A stretch of 64,000 nucleotides of DNA from Lachnospiraceae bacterium (GTDB taxonomy: Bacteria; Bacillota; Clostridia; Lachnospirales; Lachnospiraceae), in the NCBI GenBank assembly GCA_025758065.1, contig CP107199.1, forward strand, positions 1,032,001-1,096,000, written 5' to 3'. Position 1 is the stretch's first letter, and each line of letters starts with the position of its first letter. This document shows, one piece after another, positions 8,840-16,940 of the stretch. Made by a program: the position numbers and the translations under genes. The notes under the pieces were generated by a model that was given only the letters and a program-made list of their open reading frames with translations, had not been told where the DNA came from and ran no database searches.

Positions 8840-9910
8840 ATGAAAAAAATCATTTTAACCGGCGGCGGTACTGCCGGTCATGTTACTCCCAATCTTGCAC
8901 TTCTCCCTTCTTTAAAGAAGGCAGGTTATGAAATCCGTTATATCGGTTCTTATCAGGGTATTGAACGCAAGCTGATCGAAGGAGCCGGTATTCCTTATGA
9001 CGGCATCTCTTCCGGTAAACTGCGCCGATACTTTGATCTGAAGAATTTTTCTGATCCGTTCCGTGTTGCAAAGGGCTATTTTGAGGCACTTCACCTTATG
9101 AAGCATTATAAACCAGATGTTGTATTCTCCAAGGGCGGTTTCGTTGCTGTACCAGTTGTACTGGCTGCAAAACATTATAAGATCCCTGTTATCATCCATG
9201 AATCAGATATGACTCCTGGTCTTGCAAACAAGATCTGCATTCCATCTGCCGCTAAGGTATGCTGCAACTTCCCGGAGACTCTTAAATATCTCCCTAAAGA
9301 CAAGGCTGTCCTCACAGGTTCTCCGATCCGTGCAGAGCTTTTAGAAGGAGACCGCAGTGCTGGTCTGTCCTACGCTCATTTAGACGAAAACAGGCCTGTC
9401 CTTCTGATCATCGGCGGAAGCCTTGGATCTGTGGCTGTAAATACTGCAGTGCGAAAGATCCTTCCACAGCTTTTAAACACATTCCAGGTAATACATATCT
9501 GCGGAAAAGGCAATCTGGATGAAAGCCTGATCAGTACCGAAGGATATGTACAGTATGAATACGTAGATGCACCTTTAAAGCATCTGTTTGCAGCTGCTGA
9601 TGTGGTCATTTCCCGTGCCGGAGCTAACTCCATCTGCGAACTCCTGGCTCTTCGCAAACCGAATCTTCTGATCCCGCTTTCTGCTGCTGCCAGCCGCGGA
9701 GACCAGATCTTAAATGCAGATTCTTTTGCACGTCAGGGCTTCAGCAAAGTCTTAAAGGAAGAAGACCTTTCCGATGAAACTTTAAGCACTGCTGTTTTTG
9801 ATCTTTATAAAAACAGGGAAGCTTATATAAACACTATGGAAAAAAGCAGTCTCAGCAATGCGGTAGAAACCATTACCGGTCTGATCGAATCCTGCGTTTC
9901 CCATTCTTAA
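8840..9910 (+). CDS. murG: UDP-GlcNAc:undecaprenyl-PP-MurNAc-pentapeptide GlcNAc transferase MurG
   Basis: The 356-residue GT28 protein matches MurG in length and layout. The N-terminal glycine loop [11 protein letters not shown] (8-18) binds lipid [13 protein letters not shown] and [12 protein letters not shown] follow, and the C-terminal donor domain has [10 protein letters not shown] and [13 protein letters not shown]. It should convert lipid I to lipid II on the inner face of the membrane for peptidoglycan synthesis. AGGAGG lies seven bases before the ATG. The gene stands alone, away from any division cluster and flanked by opposite-strand envelope-stress-type genes, so a paralogue elsewhere is possible. 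Confidence 0.92.
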   Translation: MKKIILTGGGTAGHVTPNLALLPSLKKAGYEIRYIGSYQGIERKLIEGAGIPYDGISSGKLRRYFDLKNFSDPFRVAKGYFEALHLMKHYKPDVVFSKGGFVAVPVVLAAKHYKIPVIIHESDMTPGLANKICIPSAAKVCCNFPETLKYLPKDKAVLTGSPIRAELLEGDRSAGLSYAHLDENRPVLLIIGGSLGSVAVNTAVRKILPQLLNTFQVIHICGKGNLDESLISTEGYVQYEYVDAPLKHLFAAADVVISRAGANSICELLALRKPNLLIPLSAAASRGDQILNADSFARQGFSKVLKEEDLSDETLSTAVFDLYKNREAYINTMEKSSLSNAVETITGLIESCVSHS

Positions 9911-9922
9911 ACCAGCTTCATC

Positions 9923-9963
9923 ACTGGTCATGTACTCCATGACCAGTAACAAAATTTCTTTTT
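9923..9963 (+). terminator. Probable terminator after murG
   Basis: ACTGGTCATG (9923-9932) and CATGACCAGT (9938-9947) form a perfect 10-bp stem with a five-base loop. It is followed by AACAAAATTTCTTTTTT, so the T-run is slightly displaced. Confidence 0.65.
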
Positions 9964-9985
9964 TAATATGAGGACTTGTCCAATC

Positions 9986-10534
9986 TTATGGCCAGTCTTC
10001 CCGTTTCAAAAGAGATTCTATGTACTTTCTGATACGGCTGACCCGTGAATAACAGGCTTTTTCTGAAATAGAAAGCTGATCACATACTTCACTGGTCGGC
10101 CGTCCTTCTATTAATTTCAACTCGGCAACCTTCTGCCATTTTTCCGGCATCCGGTCTACCTCATCCAAAATCGCTTTACACCGCTCTTTTCCAGAGAAAA
10201 TATCTACCAGCCCGGGCTGGCCTGCCTGCATTCTGTATTCTTCTGCAGCAAATTCTTCTCCTTCCAGATTTTCACAGATCCGTCTCTTTTTCTGTCTGTG
10301 ATAATCCATACAGCGGTTTTTCAGGATTTTGCCAAGCAAGAGCTTCTTTCCCATTTCCGGCTGGTCCAGGGAATAATCATATCTTGCATAGGAAACAAAT
10401 GTATCCTGAATGATATCGTCAATATCATCCACTGGTATATCATAAGCATAAGCCAGACGTCTTAACGTATCCTGATAGGTCAGATACATTTCCTCAAAAC
10501 GAGCTTTTGCCTCTTCATCCATCCGTTTGATCAT
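9986..10534 (-). CDS. ECF-type RNA polymerase sigma factor
   Basis: The 182-residue protein has sigma region 2 (DIDDIIQDTFVSYARYD, ~38-54, with the DxxQDxF pattern). Region 4 is at the C-terminus (EGRPTSEVCDQLSISEKACYSR-type helix-turn-helix ending VSRIRKYIESLL). It would direct polymerase to a small set of envelope or stress genes. The ribosome site is weak, and Met5 is an alternative start. It begins seven bases after the stop of the HIT gene, so the two are probably co-transcribed. The likely partner is the DUF4367 protein at 7991-8731, but that is inferred. Confidence 0.85.
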   Translation of the reverse strand: MIKRMDEEAKARFEEMYLTYQDTLRRLAYAYDIPVDDIDDIIQDTFVSYARYDYSLDQPEMGKKLLLGKILKNRCMDYHRQKKRRICENLEGEEFAAEEYRMQAGQPGLVDIFSGKERCKAILDEVDRMPEKWQKVAELKLIEGRPTSEVCDQLSISEKACYSRVSRIRKYIESLLKREDWP

Positions 10535-10540
10535 AAATGA

Positions 10541-10960
10541 CTACAGACAACCTTTGATCTTCTCTGCTGCTTCCGTCAATTCTTCTGCCGTTGCTGAACC
10601 TGGTGTCCAATTGGCGATTTCCTTTGGACCGCCTTCATAACGGGGGATCACATGCATATGAAAATGCATTACAGTCTGTCCTGCTGCTTCCCCATTATTC
10701 TGAACCAGATTAAATCCAGCGCAGCCTAATCCTTTTTTCATAGCAGCTCCTATCTTCGCTCCCAGTGGAAGCACCTTTGCCGCTGTTTCTTTATCCAGCT
10801 CGCATACATTAGCAAAGTGCTTTTTAGGCAGGATCAATGAATGTCCCTTTGATGCCGGTCCCAGATCCAGGATCACACGGAAGTCCTCGTCTTCATATAC
10901 GGTCGTTGAAGGAATCAACCCCCTTGCAATCTTACAAAAAATACAATTGTCTTCTGCCAT
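10541..10960 (-). CDS. HIT family nucleotide hydrolase/transferase
   Basis: The 139-residue protein has the N-terminal metal-binding pattern CIFCKIARG (5-13) and the histidine triad HFHMHVIP near the end, with NLVQNNGEAAGQTVMHFHM before it. HIT proteins hydrolyse or transfer nucleoside phosphoramidates such as AMP-lysine; the exact substrate is not readable. A GAGGAGG site precedes the ATG. It heads a two-gene unit with the sigma factor. The 156 bases upstream (10961-11116) show no clear feature. Confidence 0.94.
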   Translation of the reverse strand: MAEDNCIFCKIARGLIPSTTVYEDEDFRVILDLGPASKGHSLILPKKHFANVCELDKETAAKVLPLGAKIGAAMKKGLGCAGFNLVQNNGEAAGQTVMHFHMHVIPRYEGGPKEIANWTPGSATAEELTEAAEKIKGCL

Positions 10961-11116
10961 TTCTAATTCCTCCTCTTCTGTGCCGATAAGCGCTTTTCTT
11001 GTTTATAATACTAGCATAATTTTTTTCCATTGTTAAGCGTATTTCTGCAATATCTCCAAGAAACCGTCCCCTCGCCGTGTCTGTTTTTGTCACCTCCTGC
11101 CGCATTATGCCGGTTT

Positions 11117-12547
11117 CTATTTCCAGAAATACTTTTCTTCTGCAATCTGCACTTCATCTCCTTCTTTTAACATGATCTCCTCATTGGCCGCCAGCAGTTT
11201 TCCATTGACTTTTGTCCCATTTGTAGAATTCAGATCTGTAAGAAAATAATCCCCTCCTTTTTCCATGATCCGCACATGAAAACGGCTCACTGTAGGCTTA
11301 TCCAGTATATGATCTGCCAATCCTGTATGTTTTCCTATTACAAAAGGCACATATCCAACAGGGATATCTCCGTTTTCAGGCTTCGCAGACACAAGTATAT
11401 GGTCCGGCTTCTCTTTCGGCGTAAGGAGCATGGTCTGAAATTCTTCTGCTTCTTTTATATTTTCTGCTCTGACCTGTGCCTTTAGTCCAGATACTTGTGC
11501 TGGGCATATCCGCTCTTCCGGGTCTTTATTATCGCAAATATCATAAGCCGCAGTCTGCTCTTCCGGGTCTTCGTAAAAAACTCTCCATGGATCTTCTGTT
11601 TCCACTTCTTCAGCCTTAAGTTTTCCATTTTTTCCCACTTTTTCAAGAATAAAATGGCTCAGGATAAGGATAATTGCCAGTATACCTCCTACAGAAACCT
11701 CGTAGATCCAAAACTGTGCCAGAATTTCTGCTCCATATAAAAACCAGGTTCCTCCTATGACTGTAACCAGGAATACCAGCAGGAAAAACAGCTTTTTAAC
11801 CAATCTCCGGACACTGCTTTTCTGATACGATCCTGATATTTCCAGCTTTTCCTGTTCCTCTGTTTCCTCTTTCCCCTTCCATTCCCGGATATCTTTACTG
11901 TTTTCCCTGAAATCCCTGAAATTCCGGTCAGTTTCCTCTCCTTTTGTTATTCTGAAATTTCTTACTGTTTCTTCTTCCTGTACCAGATCTGATCGTTTCT
12001 CCGGCATTTTTTCTGCCAGTATCCTCATCATATCCTCCAGACTGTAATTTTCCTTCATACAGGTCTGGTAAAGCCCATAAGTAAGGACTACACATTCCCT
12101 GTCTTTGTGATCAATATGCTTCATAAGATACTGGATAAATAAAGAAAGCTGACTGTTAAAGTCCTCTTTTCTCCCTGGTATCACACAAAAACCGGTTTTA
12201 AATCCCTCCGGATCCACATAGACCAGATCCGGGTCTAAAAGGATCCCTCCATCCCCTAAAAGATAGGCCTCCATCCGGTCCAGTGTTTCATACAACTGGC
12301 AAAAAAAGCTTCTTACCTGTTTTTCATCTGCTGGCTGACTTTCAAATAACCGGCTGACAGGCTGACGGGAAGTGATATCATAACAATACCAGGGAATTCC
12401 ATCTGTATATTTGATCTTCATTTTTAAAAGACCGGGAATCTGGTTTCTGGACAGCATTCCCCTTTCATAGCTTTCTGCTATTTCCCAGTCTTCCATTTTT
12501 ACCGTCATATAGCTGCGCTTCATTTCACGCATATATTCAATTTTCAT
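11117..12547 (-). CDS. FHA-domain membrane protein with DUF6382-type N-terminus (Tad locus)
   Basis: The 476-residue protein has three parts. Residues 1-~200 are a soluble DUF6382-like region. Two membrane helices follow (FFLLVFLVTVIGGTWFLYG and a second with VSVGGILAIILILSHFIL). A C-terminal FHA domain (~395-475) has VGKHTGLADHILDKPTVSRFH-type residues and LTDLNSTNGTKVNG, the phosphothreonine-binding signature. It probably reads Ser/Thr phosphorylation. Its ATG overlaps the upstream TadE-like stop (ATGA), making it the last gene of the Tad operon and suggesting a role in pilus assembly control. Confidence 0.85.
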   Translation of the reverse strand: MKIEYMREMKRSYMTVKMEDWEIAESYERGMLSRNQIPGLLKMKIKYTDGIPWYCYDITSRQPVSRLFESQPADEKQVRSFFCQLYETLDRMEAYLLGDGGILLDPDLVYVDPEGFKTGFCVIPGRKEDFNSQLSLFIQYLMKHIDHKDRECVVLTYGLYQTCMKENYSLEDMMRILAEKMPEKRSDLVQEEETVRNFRITKGEETDRNFRDFRENSKDIREWKGKEETEEQEKLEISGSYQKSSVRRLVKKLFFLLVFLVTVIGGTWFLYGAEILAQFWIYEVSVGGILAIILILSHFILEKVGKNGKLKAEEVETEDPWRVFYEDPEEQTAAYDICDNKDPEERICPAQVSGLKAQVRAENIKEAEEFQTMLLTPKEKPDHILVSAKPENGDIPVGYVPFVIGKHTGLADHILDKPTVSRFHVRIMEKGGDYFLTDLNSTNGTKVNGKLLAANEEIMLKEGDEVQIAEEKYFWK

Positions 12548-12915
12548 TTGTCTCCCCCGGCTATAAGAGTCACTTTTCTCAGGAAGGCTTCCGGCCGGAA
12601 TGCAGTCATTTCTATCTGTTTACTCCAATTTCCACCCATAGCTATTCCTGTTCTCTTTTCCCCCTTTTCCTTTATGGAAATACCAAAATCTGTAAATCGC
12701 AGCCGCAGCCCCTTATGTTCTTTGAAAAACAGCTCCACATCCCGGACACTTATTTCCCTTTCGTGGCGGCATTTTTCCACTGCCTCATGAAGTACCATAG
12801 CTGATATTGTCTCATCATGGATCCGTCCGGCATTTTCTATAAGCGCTGCCAGGGAAAATAAAACAACCGCCATAACACAGGCTGCTTCTACTGTAATACT
12901 TCCCTGTTTTCTCAC
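12544..12915 (-). CDS. TadE-like pilus assembly protein (short)
   Basis: The start is set at the GTG at 12915 (VRKQGSITVEAACVMAVVLF). It overlaps the preceding gene's stop as GTGA and has GGGGG upstream; this gives 123 residues. The N-terminal KQGSITVEAA followed by one hydrophobic helix is the TadE/pseudopilin hallmark, with the Glu five residues into the helix. The rest is a small soluble domain (KCRHEREISVRDVELFF and later ITAFRPEAFLRKV-like end). It is probably a minor pilin processed by one of the two peptidases in the locus. Confidence 0.75.
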   Translation of the reverse strand: MRKQGSITVEAACVMAVVLFSLAALIENAGRIHDETISAMVLHEAVEKCRHEREISVRDVELFFKEHKGLRLRFTDFGISIKEKGEKRTGIAMGGNWSKQIEMTAFRPEAFLRKVTLIAGGDK

Positions 12916-13424
12916 AAAAACAGCACCCCCAGTCCCACCGGAAACATAAATGGCAGCAACGGCAGCTTTATTCCGGTATTTTTTCCCCACCTGCCTATCA
13001 TCAGCCATACTGCTACCGGAAAACACAAGAACAGGCCTCCTGTAAGTAAAAATACATTTTTCCAAAATCCTAAAAACAGGCCTGAAACCAGAAAAAACCA
13101 GCCATCTCCTTTTCCCATGGCTTCTTCGGTGACTACAGATATTCCTAAAAGAAGCAGTCCCGGAAACAGATCAAGGAACAGTTCCAAAACCAGGACTGCC
13201 ATAGACCAGAATATCTCTTCCCCGCTTTTTCCTGTTTCTTCGCAAACCATCTGCTGCAGTCTGTAAAGGATCTGTATACCCCGAAACATCAGTCCCATCA
13301 TTCCCCAGATGTAAAAAGTAGATGCCCGGATGCTTTTCTTTCTCAGATCCTGCCAGGCAGCAGATAGTAAAAATAATAAAAATCCTATGCGAAAACCTGC
13401 TTTTATATACAAAGTAACATCCAC
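12912..13424 (-). CDS. Second prepilin peptidase (A24, TadV/CpaA-like), divergent
   Basis: A GTG at 13424 with AAAGGAG upstream gives a 170-residue membrane protein. An upstream TTG would overlap the previous gene. Two aspartates sit in positions typical of A24 peptidases: AAWQDLRKKSI after the first helix and MGKGDGWFFLVSG, the GxGD motif. About five hydrophobic helices are seen. It would cleave the leader of Flp/TadE-type prepilins. The Lys/Met usually seen after GxGD is replaced by GW, so its activity is less certain than that of the peptidase at 43236-43823. Confidence 0.75.
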   Translation of the reverse strand: MDVTLYIKAGFRIGFLLFLLSAAWQDLRKKSIRASTFYIWGMMGLMFRGIQILYRLQQMVCEETGKSGEEIFWSMAVLVLELFLDLFPGLLLLGISVVTEEAMGKGDGWFFLVSGLFLGFWKNVFLLTGGLFLCFPVAVWLMIGRWGKNTGIKLPLLPFMFPVGLGVLFL

Positions 13425-13516
13425 TTTTTCTTCTCCTTTTTCCGTCAATATCCTTTCAGAAGCTTTCCTGTATCTGCCTTTACGACTTATTTTGTGGGAA
13501 CATGCCAAAATTACCT

Positions 13517-14482
13517 CTATTGGCTGCAATACGAACATCCACCCATATATTTCACCTGGCTTAAGGGCACTTCCTGTACATAAGCGCTGAGAGAGGTGCA
13601 GTCCTCTCTGGCATGATAGCTTTCCCCATAAGGAAGCACATAAACATATGCGTCTGTTCCTCTGTTTTTACAGGATGCACAAGGCTTATATTTCTTTCCT
13701 TCCTGACTGCGAAGCCCGGTTACATCCTCTGCTGATACCTTTTTTAAATCATGAAACAGATAATGACAGTTTCTCTGTCTGTGATATCTGGTAGAGGATC
13801 TTCCTATATACACCATGATCTCTTCTTTTTCCCCATTCAATGTATTTTTCCTGTTTCTGTTCCCATCTGCTCCTGTCCACAATCTTCGGCTACATATGTT
13901 TTCTACAGATACGCTGTTTATCCCAAACACTGAAAATGGCAATGGCATCTTATAATGCATTACAATCTGTATCTTTTCATCTTCTGTTATCCGTGTTCCG
14001 TAAAAATCCAGATCCCGTACCCATTTTTCCGGTATCTTTCCTTTTACCGCAGCTGCCGCATAGATGGCTGTAGCCTTTTCAATGAGTACGCTGTCTGCCC
14101 CTTCCTCTGACCGGCCGGCATCTATTTCTTCCTTTTTTTCGTTTTCATATAAATAGGCTGCATAAGCATACCGGCTGATTTCTTCTCCCACAGCCTCTGC
14201 CACCGCCTGGATCTGCCTCTGCCGGTCCATTAACACCATAGGCATAAGCAGCGTTACACAGAAAAATACCATTAGCGGAAAGCAAAGAGCTGCCTCCAGG
14301 GTAAGGCTTCCTTTGAAGGAGACCCATGATAATGCTCTTTTTCCGGATTCTTTTTTCTTAAGATAAATTTGAATTTTGCAGATTTGTACTTGGAGAGGTG
14401 CACAAATTTTTTTTAAATATCTGGGATTGGAGTGTCGTGTTAGAGATTTGGATTGAATACAATTCCGAAAAAAGAGCATCAT
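13517..14482 (-). CDS. TadE-like protein with duplicated Cys/His C-terminal motifs
   Basis: The start is the first of two ATGs at 14482, six bases after AGGAGG; the product is 321 residues. After a basic N-terminus comes FKGSLTLEAALCFPLMVFF, a TadE-type helix with the conserved Glu. An extracytoplasmic domain follows. The last ~90 residues hold two similar units. The first is VYIGRSSTRYHRQRNCHYL ending in YKPCASC. The second is VYVLPYGESYHAREDCTSL ending in GGCSYC. Each has a YH-x4-C and a Cx2C. This looks like a duplicated metal- or disulphide-stabilised motif. Its role in the pilus is unknown. Confidence 0.72.
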   Translation of the reverse strand: MMLFFRNCIQSKSLTRHSNPRYLKKICAPLQVQICKIQIYLKKKESGKRALSWVSFKGSLTLEAALCFPLMVFFCVTLLMPMVLMDRQRQIQAVAEAVGEEISRYAYAAYLYENEKKEEIDAGRSEEGADSVLIEKATAIYAAAAVKGKIPEKWVRDLDFYGTRITEDEKIQIVMHYKMPLPFSVFGINSVSVENICSRRLWTGADGNRNRKNTLNGEKEEIMVYIGRSSTRYHRQRNCHYLFHDLKKVSAEDVTGLRSQEGKKYKPCASCKNRGTDAYVYVLPYGESYHAREDCTSLSAYVQEVPLSQVKYMGGCSYCSQ

Positions 14483-14495
14483 CACAGGCCTCCTT

Positions 14496-16487
14496 TCAAG
14501 GCTTAGTAAAATAATTTCCACTAACTGAAAATCGGGTTTTTCTTAAAGTTTTCCACGGTCCAGATGAAAAAAATACTGGTTTTCCACAAAATCCGGCTTC
14601 TGCATCCACCATACAGACACACTTTTCCAGCAGGAAATCCGGCTGTTCTTTTCTTATGTTCATCTGCATCATATCCATCATCCGGAAAAGAGGCTCACTT
14701 CCATAACTGACAAATAAAAACATCCTGAGGTAGCCTGTCAGATCCAGTCCTTTTTTACTGCCGGATCTGCTTTCATCTGCAGTTTCATTACCCCAAACAG
14801 TGATATTCTCCCCAAGATCAGGCAGTTTTCCTTCTGCTCCTATTTTCAAAACGCCTTCCAGACTTAACTGCCAGTCTGAGACCGCCTTCACAAGAGGTAC
14901 TTTTCCTCCATTAAGCAGGCAGCGCACATCTACAAATGCTTCTGCCAGTGCCCACATCCCCATCACAAAGAACGTTACCACTGCTGTAAGCGGAAGAAGT
15001 CCCATACCTCCTGTAATAGATGCTGCAAGAGCCTCTGCTTCCTGTCGTTTTTGCCCATCTGATAAGATATGGATCAGATTTAACCCCTGTCTTACAGTAA
15101 CCAGCCTTAAAACCGATGCTTCCAGATTTTCCTTATCTGTCTTTTTTCCATATAAGACGTATTCCATCTCATAAATAGCCCCATTCTCCATTTTCTTTTG
15201 AAAATGAGGAAAATAGCGGACTCCGTATTCAGCCACCATCAAACGGTCCACAAGACCTGAGACACCGGTAAAATGCTCTGTTCCCCGTCCTGAAAGCGTA
15301 GAAGGTGCCTGGGACAGATCTGGCTTTCCGCCAGAAATCTTACTGTCTTCTGGCAACACCAGCTTTAAAATACCCTTTCCGGTCAGGGATCTGATCCGCT
15401 CCAGCCAGCCTTCTTTTTCTTTGTCCTTTACTCCAAAAGAGACATCTAAAGCCAGTACCGGATATCCCGTCATATGACGGATCACCGGCTCCCACAGTTC
15501 TTCTTCGTCCAGTTCATCCTCTTCATCAGAAGGCTCCCAGTCATCAATATAGCGGATCACATCTTCAGCTTCTTTTATAAGACCTTCCATAAAGGAAATA
15601 TTTTCCCGGCTTCTTTCTGTAAGACTTCGGATCTGCCCTCTTCGCTCTCCATCCTGGGAAATATAGGTTTCATAAGACCGGATCTGTTCGTTTAACAGCT
15701 GCCTGGAATTACCTTCAAGATCTTCTTCTGTCTCAAAGTTTTCCCTGCTTTCACTTAATGCCCGTTCCAGACGGTCAGCCTGCTTTTCGTAAGCTTCCAC
15801 CAGAGCAGGTACTGCCTGCAGGCTTTTGATCACAGACCGGCATTTTTTTACCATGCCCCTTCCATCCAGAGATTTCAGGCAGCTGATTCCCGCCTCCCAG
15901 TCCATTTTCTGCTGCTCCAGCTTTCCATTCAGCTTTTCAAGGGCTTTTTCTAAGGCAACTGCTTCTTTGCAATGTTCTTCATAAAGACCGGATACGTGAT
16001 TGACACCAGATGCATTTTTTATCCCTTCTAAAGCTTCTTTTGCTTCTCCTTCCGTCATGGCATCCCATAATACGCCCACCAGGCCATATTTCATATATTC
16101 CAGTATCTCCCGCTCCATACAGCTTCCCTTCCCTTCTGTAAGAGCTGCCATATCTTTTACAACTGCCTCTTCTGTTTTCAGAGGATACCAGTTTTCTGCC
16201 TGCATATATGGATCTAAAAAAGCTTTTAATTCTTCCTCCAAAAGCTCTTTGCTGTCCGCTTCCAGCCCCAGGATCCGGTACTTCTGCCACAATTTTCTGT
16301 GGTACTGGGCCATAAGGGAGTCCATGGAAGAATCCACCGCCATGCGCAGATACAGCCGTTCTCCCGCTGTCCGGGCTGATTCTGCCATGACCAGAAGGAG
16401 TGTCATCAACATTACCAGGATCATTGCAAGGAATACCGTCACTTCTCCTTTTTTGTCCTTATGTAAATGATTTCCATGTGAAAACAT
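14496..16487 (-). CDS. TadG/DUF5702-like pilus-associated protein
   Basis: The start at 16487 (MFSHGNHLHKDKKGEVTVF) lies eight bases after the pilin stop and gives 663 residues. The N-terminal KKGEVTVFLAMILVMLMTLLL is a single TadE/G-like helix. A long soluble region follows, with coiled-coil stretches (~150-310, such as EKALEKLNGKLEQQKMDW). A second hydrophobic segment (MGLLPLTAVVTFFVMGMWALA) lies near residue 510. Gram-positive Tad loci regularly carry such a large protein after the pilin. Its role is probably structural at the membrane, by position and architecture only. Confidence 0.7.
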   Translation of the reverse strand: MFSHGNHLHKDKKGEVTVFLAMILVMLMTLLLVMAESARTAGERLYLRMAVDSSMDSLMAQYHRKLWQKYRILGLEADSKELLEEELKAFLDPYMQAENWYPLKTEEAVVKDMAALTEGKGSCMEREILEYMKYGLVGVLWDAMTEGEAKEALEGIKNASGVNHVSGLYEEHCKEAVALEKALEKLNGKLEQQKMDWEAGISCLKSLDGRGMVKKCRSVIKSLQAVPALVEAYEKQADRLERALSESRENFETEEDLEGNSRQLLNEQIRSYETYISQDGERRGQIRSLTERSRENISFMEGLIKEAEDVIRYIDDWEPSDEEDELDEEELWEPVIRHMTGYPVLALDVSFGVKDKEKEGWLERIRSLTGKGILKLVLPEDSKISGGKPDLSQAPSTLSGRGTEHFTGVSGLVDRLMVAEYGVRYFPHFQKKMENGAIYEMEYVLYGKKTDKENLEASVLRLVTVRQGLNLIHILSDGQKRQEAEALAASITGGMGLLPLTAVVTFFVMGMWALAEAFVDVRCLLNGGKVPLVKAVSDWQLSLEGVLKIGAEGKLPDLGENITVWGNETADESRSGSKKGLDLTGYLRMFLFVSYGSEPLFRMMDMMQMNIRKEQPDFLLEKCVCMVDAEAGFCGKPVFFSSGPWKTLRKTRFSVSGNYFTKP

Positions 16488-16494
16488 TTCTGTA

Positions 16495-16710
16495 TTAATA
16501 AACTTCCTTAGTTTTTGTATTGATCTGCTTAAAGATATTTTCAAGCAAAGTATTGATCTGTTTTTTGAACACAATTGTCAATCCTATCAAAACAACCAGG
16601 ATCAATACTAATTCTATAACCCCCACACCCATCTCATCTGCCGCAAATTCCTTTAAAATACAGCTATTATTTTCTTTTCTCATTCCTATATCCTCCATTT
16701 TATCTTCCAT
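16495..16710 (-). CDS. flp: Flp-type major pilin
   Basis: The small product is 71 residues from the ATG at 16710, or 62 from the ATG at 16683, which has GGAGG eight bases upstream. The part MGVGVIELVLILVVLIGLT has Gly/Glu in the Flp arrangement (cleavage before the hydrophobic helix with Glu5). The tail VFKKQINTLLENIFKQI is amphipathic. It is the likely shaft subunit of the Tad pilus, processed by a prepilin peptidase. It lies just after a long inverted repeat (16735-16898) and directly before the TadG-like gene. Confidence 0.85.
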   Translation of the reverse strand: MEDKMEDIGMRKENNSCILKEFAADEMGVGVIELVLILVVLIGLTIVFKKQINTLLENIFKQINTKTKEVY

Positions 16711-16734
16711 GTCCTCTCACAGTCTTCCATGCAC

Positions 16735-16898
16735 TAGTGTACTGTATCATTCACATTTCGCATAATGACTTGCCTGAATTTCCATCTGCTGTGTTGTCGT
16801 CAATCGACGATGCCACCGCATCGCCTCATTCCTCCGCCTTGCAGATTGAAAATTCATTCTGCGTCATTTTGCTGAAAGTGAATGATACAGTACACTTG
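16735..16898 (-). repeat. Long inverted-repeat element (MITE-like or giant hairpin) between pilus genes
   Basis: AGTGTACTGTATCATTCAC at 16735-16753 is perfectly repeated in inverse at 16880-16898. Pairing continues imperfectly inward through TTTC, GCA and AATGAC and the TGAATTT..ATCTGC / GCAGAT..AAATTCA segments, so the whole 164 bases can fold into one long hairpin. It sits in the operon between the TadC-like gene and the pilin. No coding capacity is seen. It could be a miniature transposon or an RNA stability/attenuation structure. No clear target duplication was found. Confidence 0.7.
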
Positions 16899-16940
16899 CC
16901 TTTGTGGCTGGATCAAGCACAGCAATATTCCGGGAGAGTA

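Noticed and set aside
14145..14327. Other-frame readings within the TadE-like and TadG-like genes
   Set aside because: They are shadows of strongly supported coding frames.
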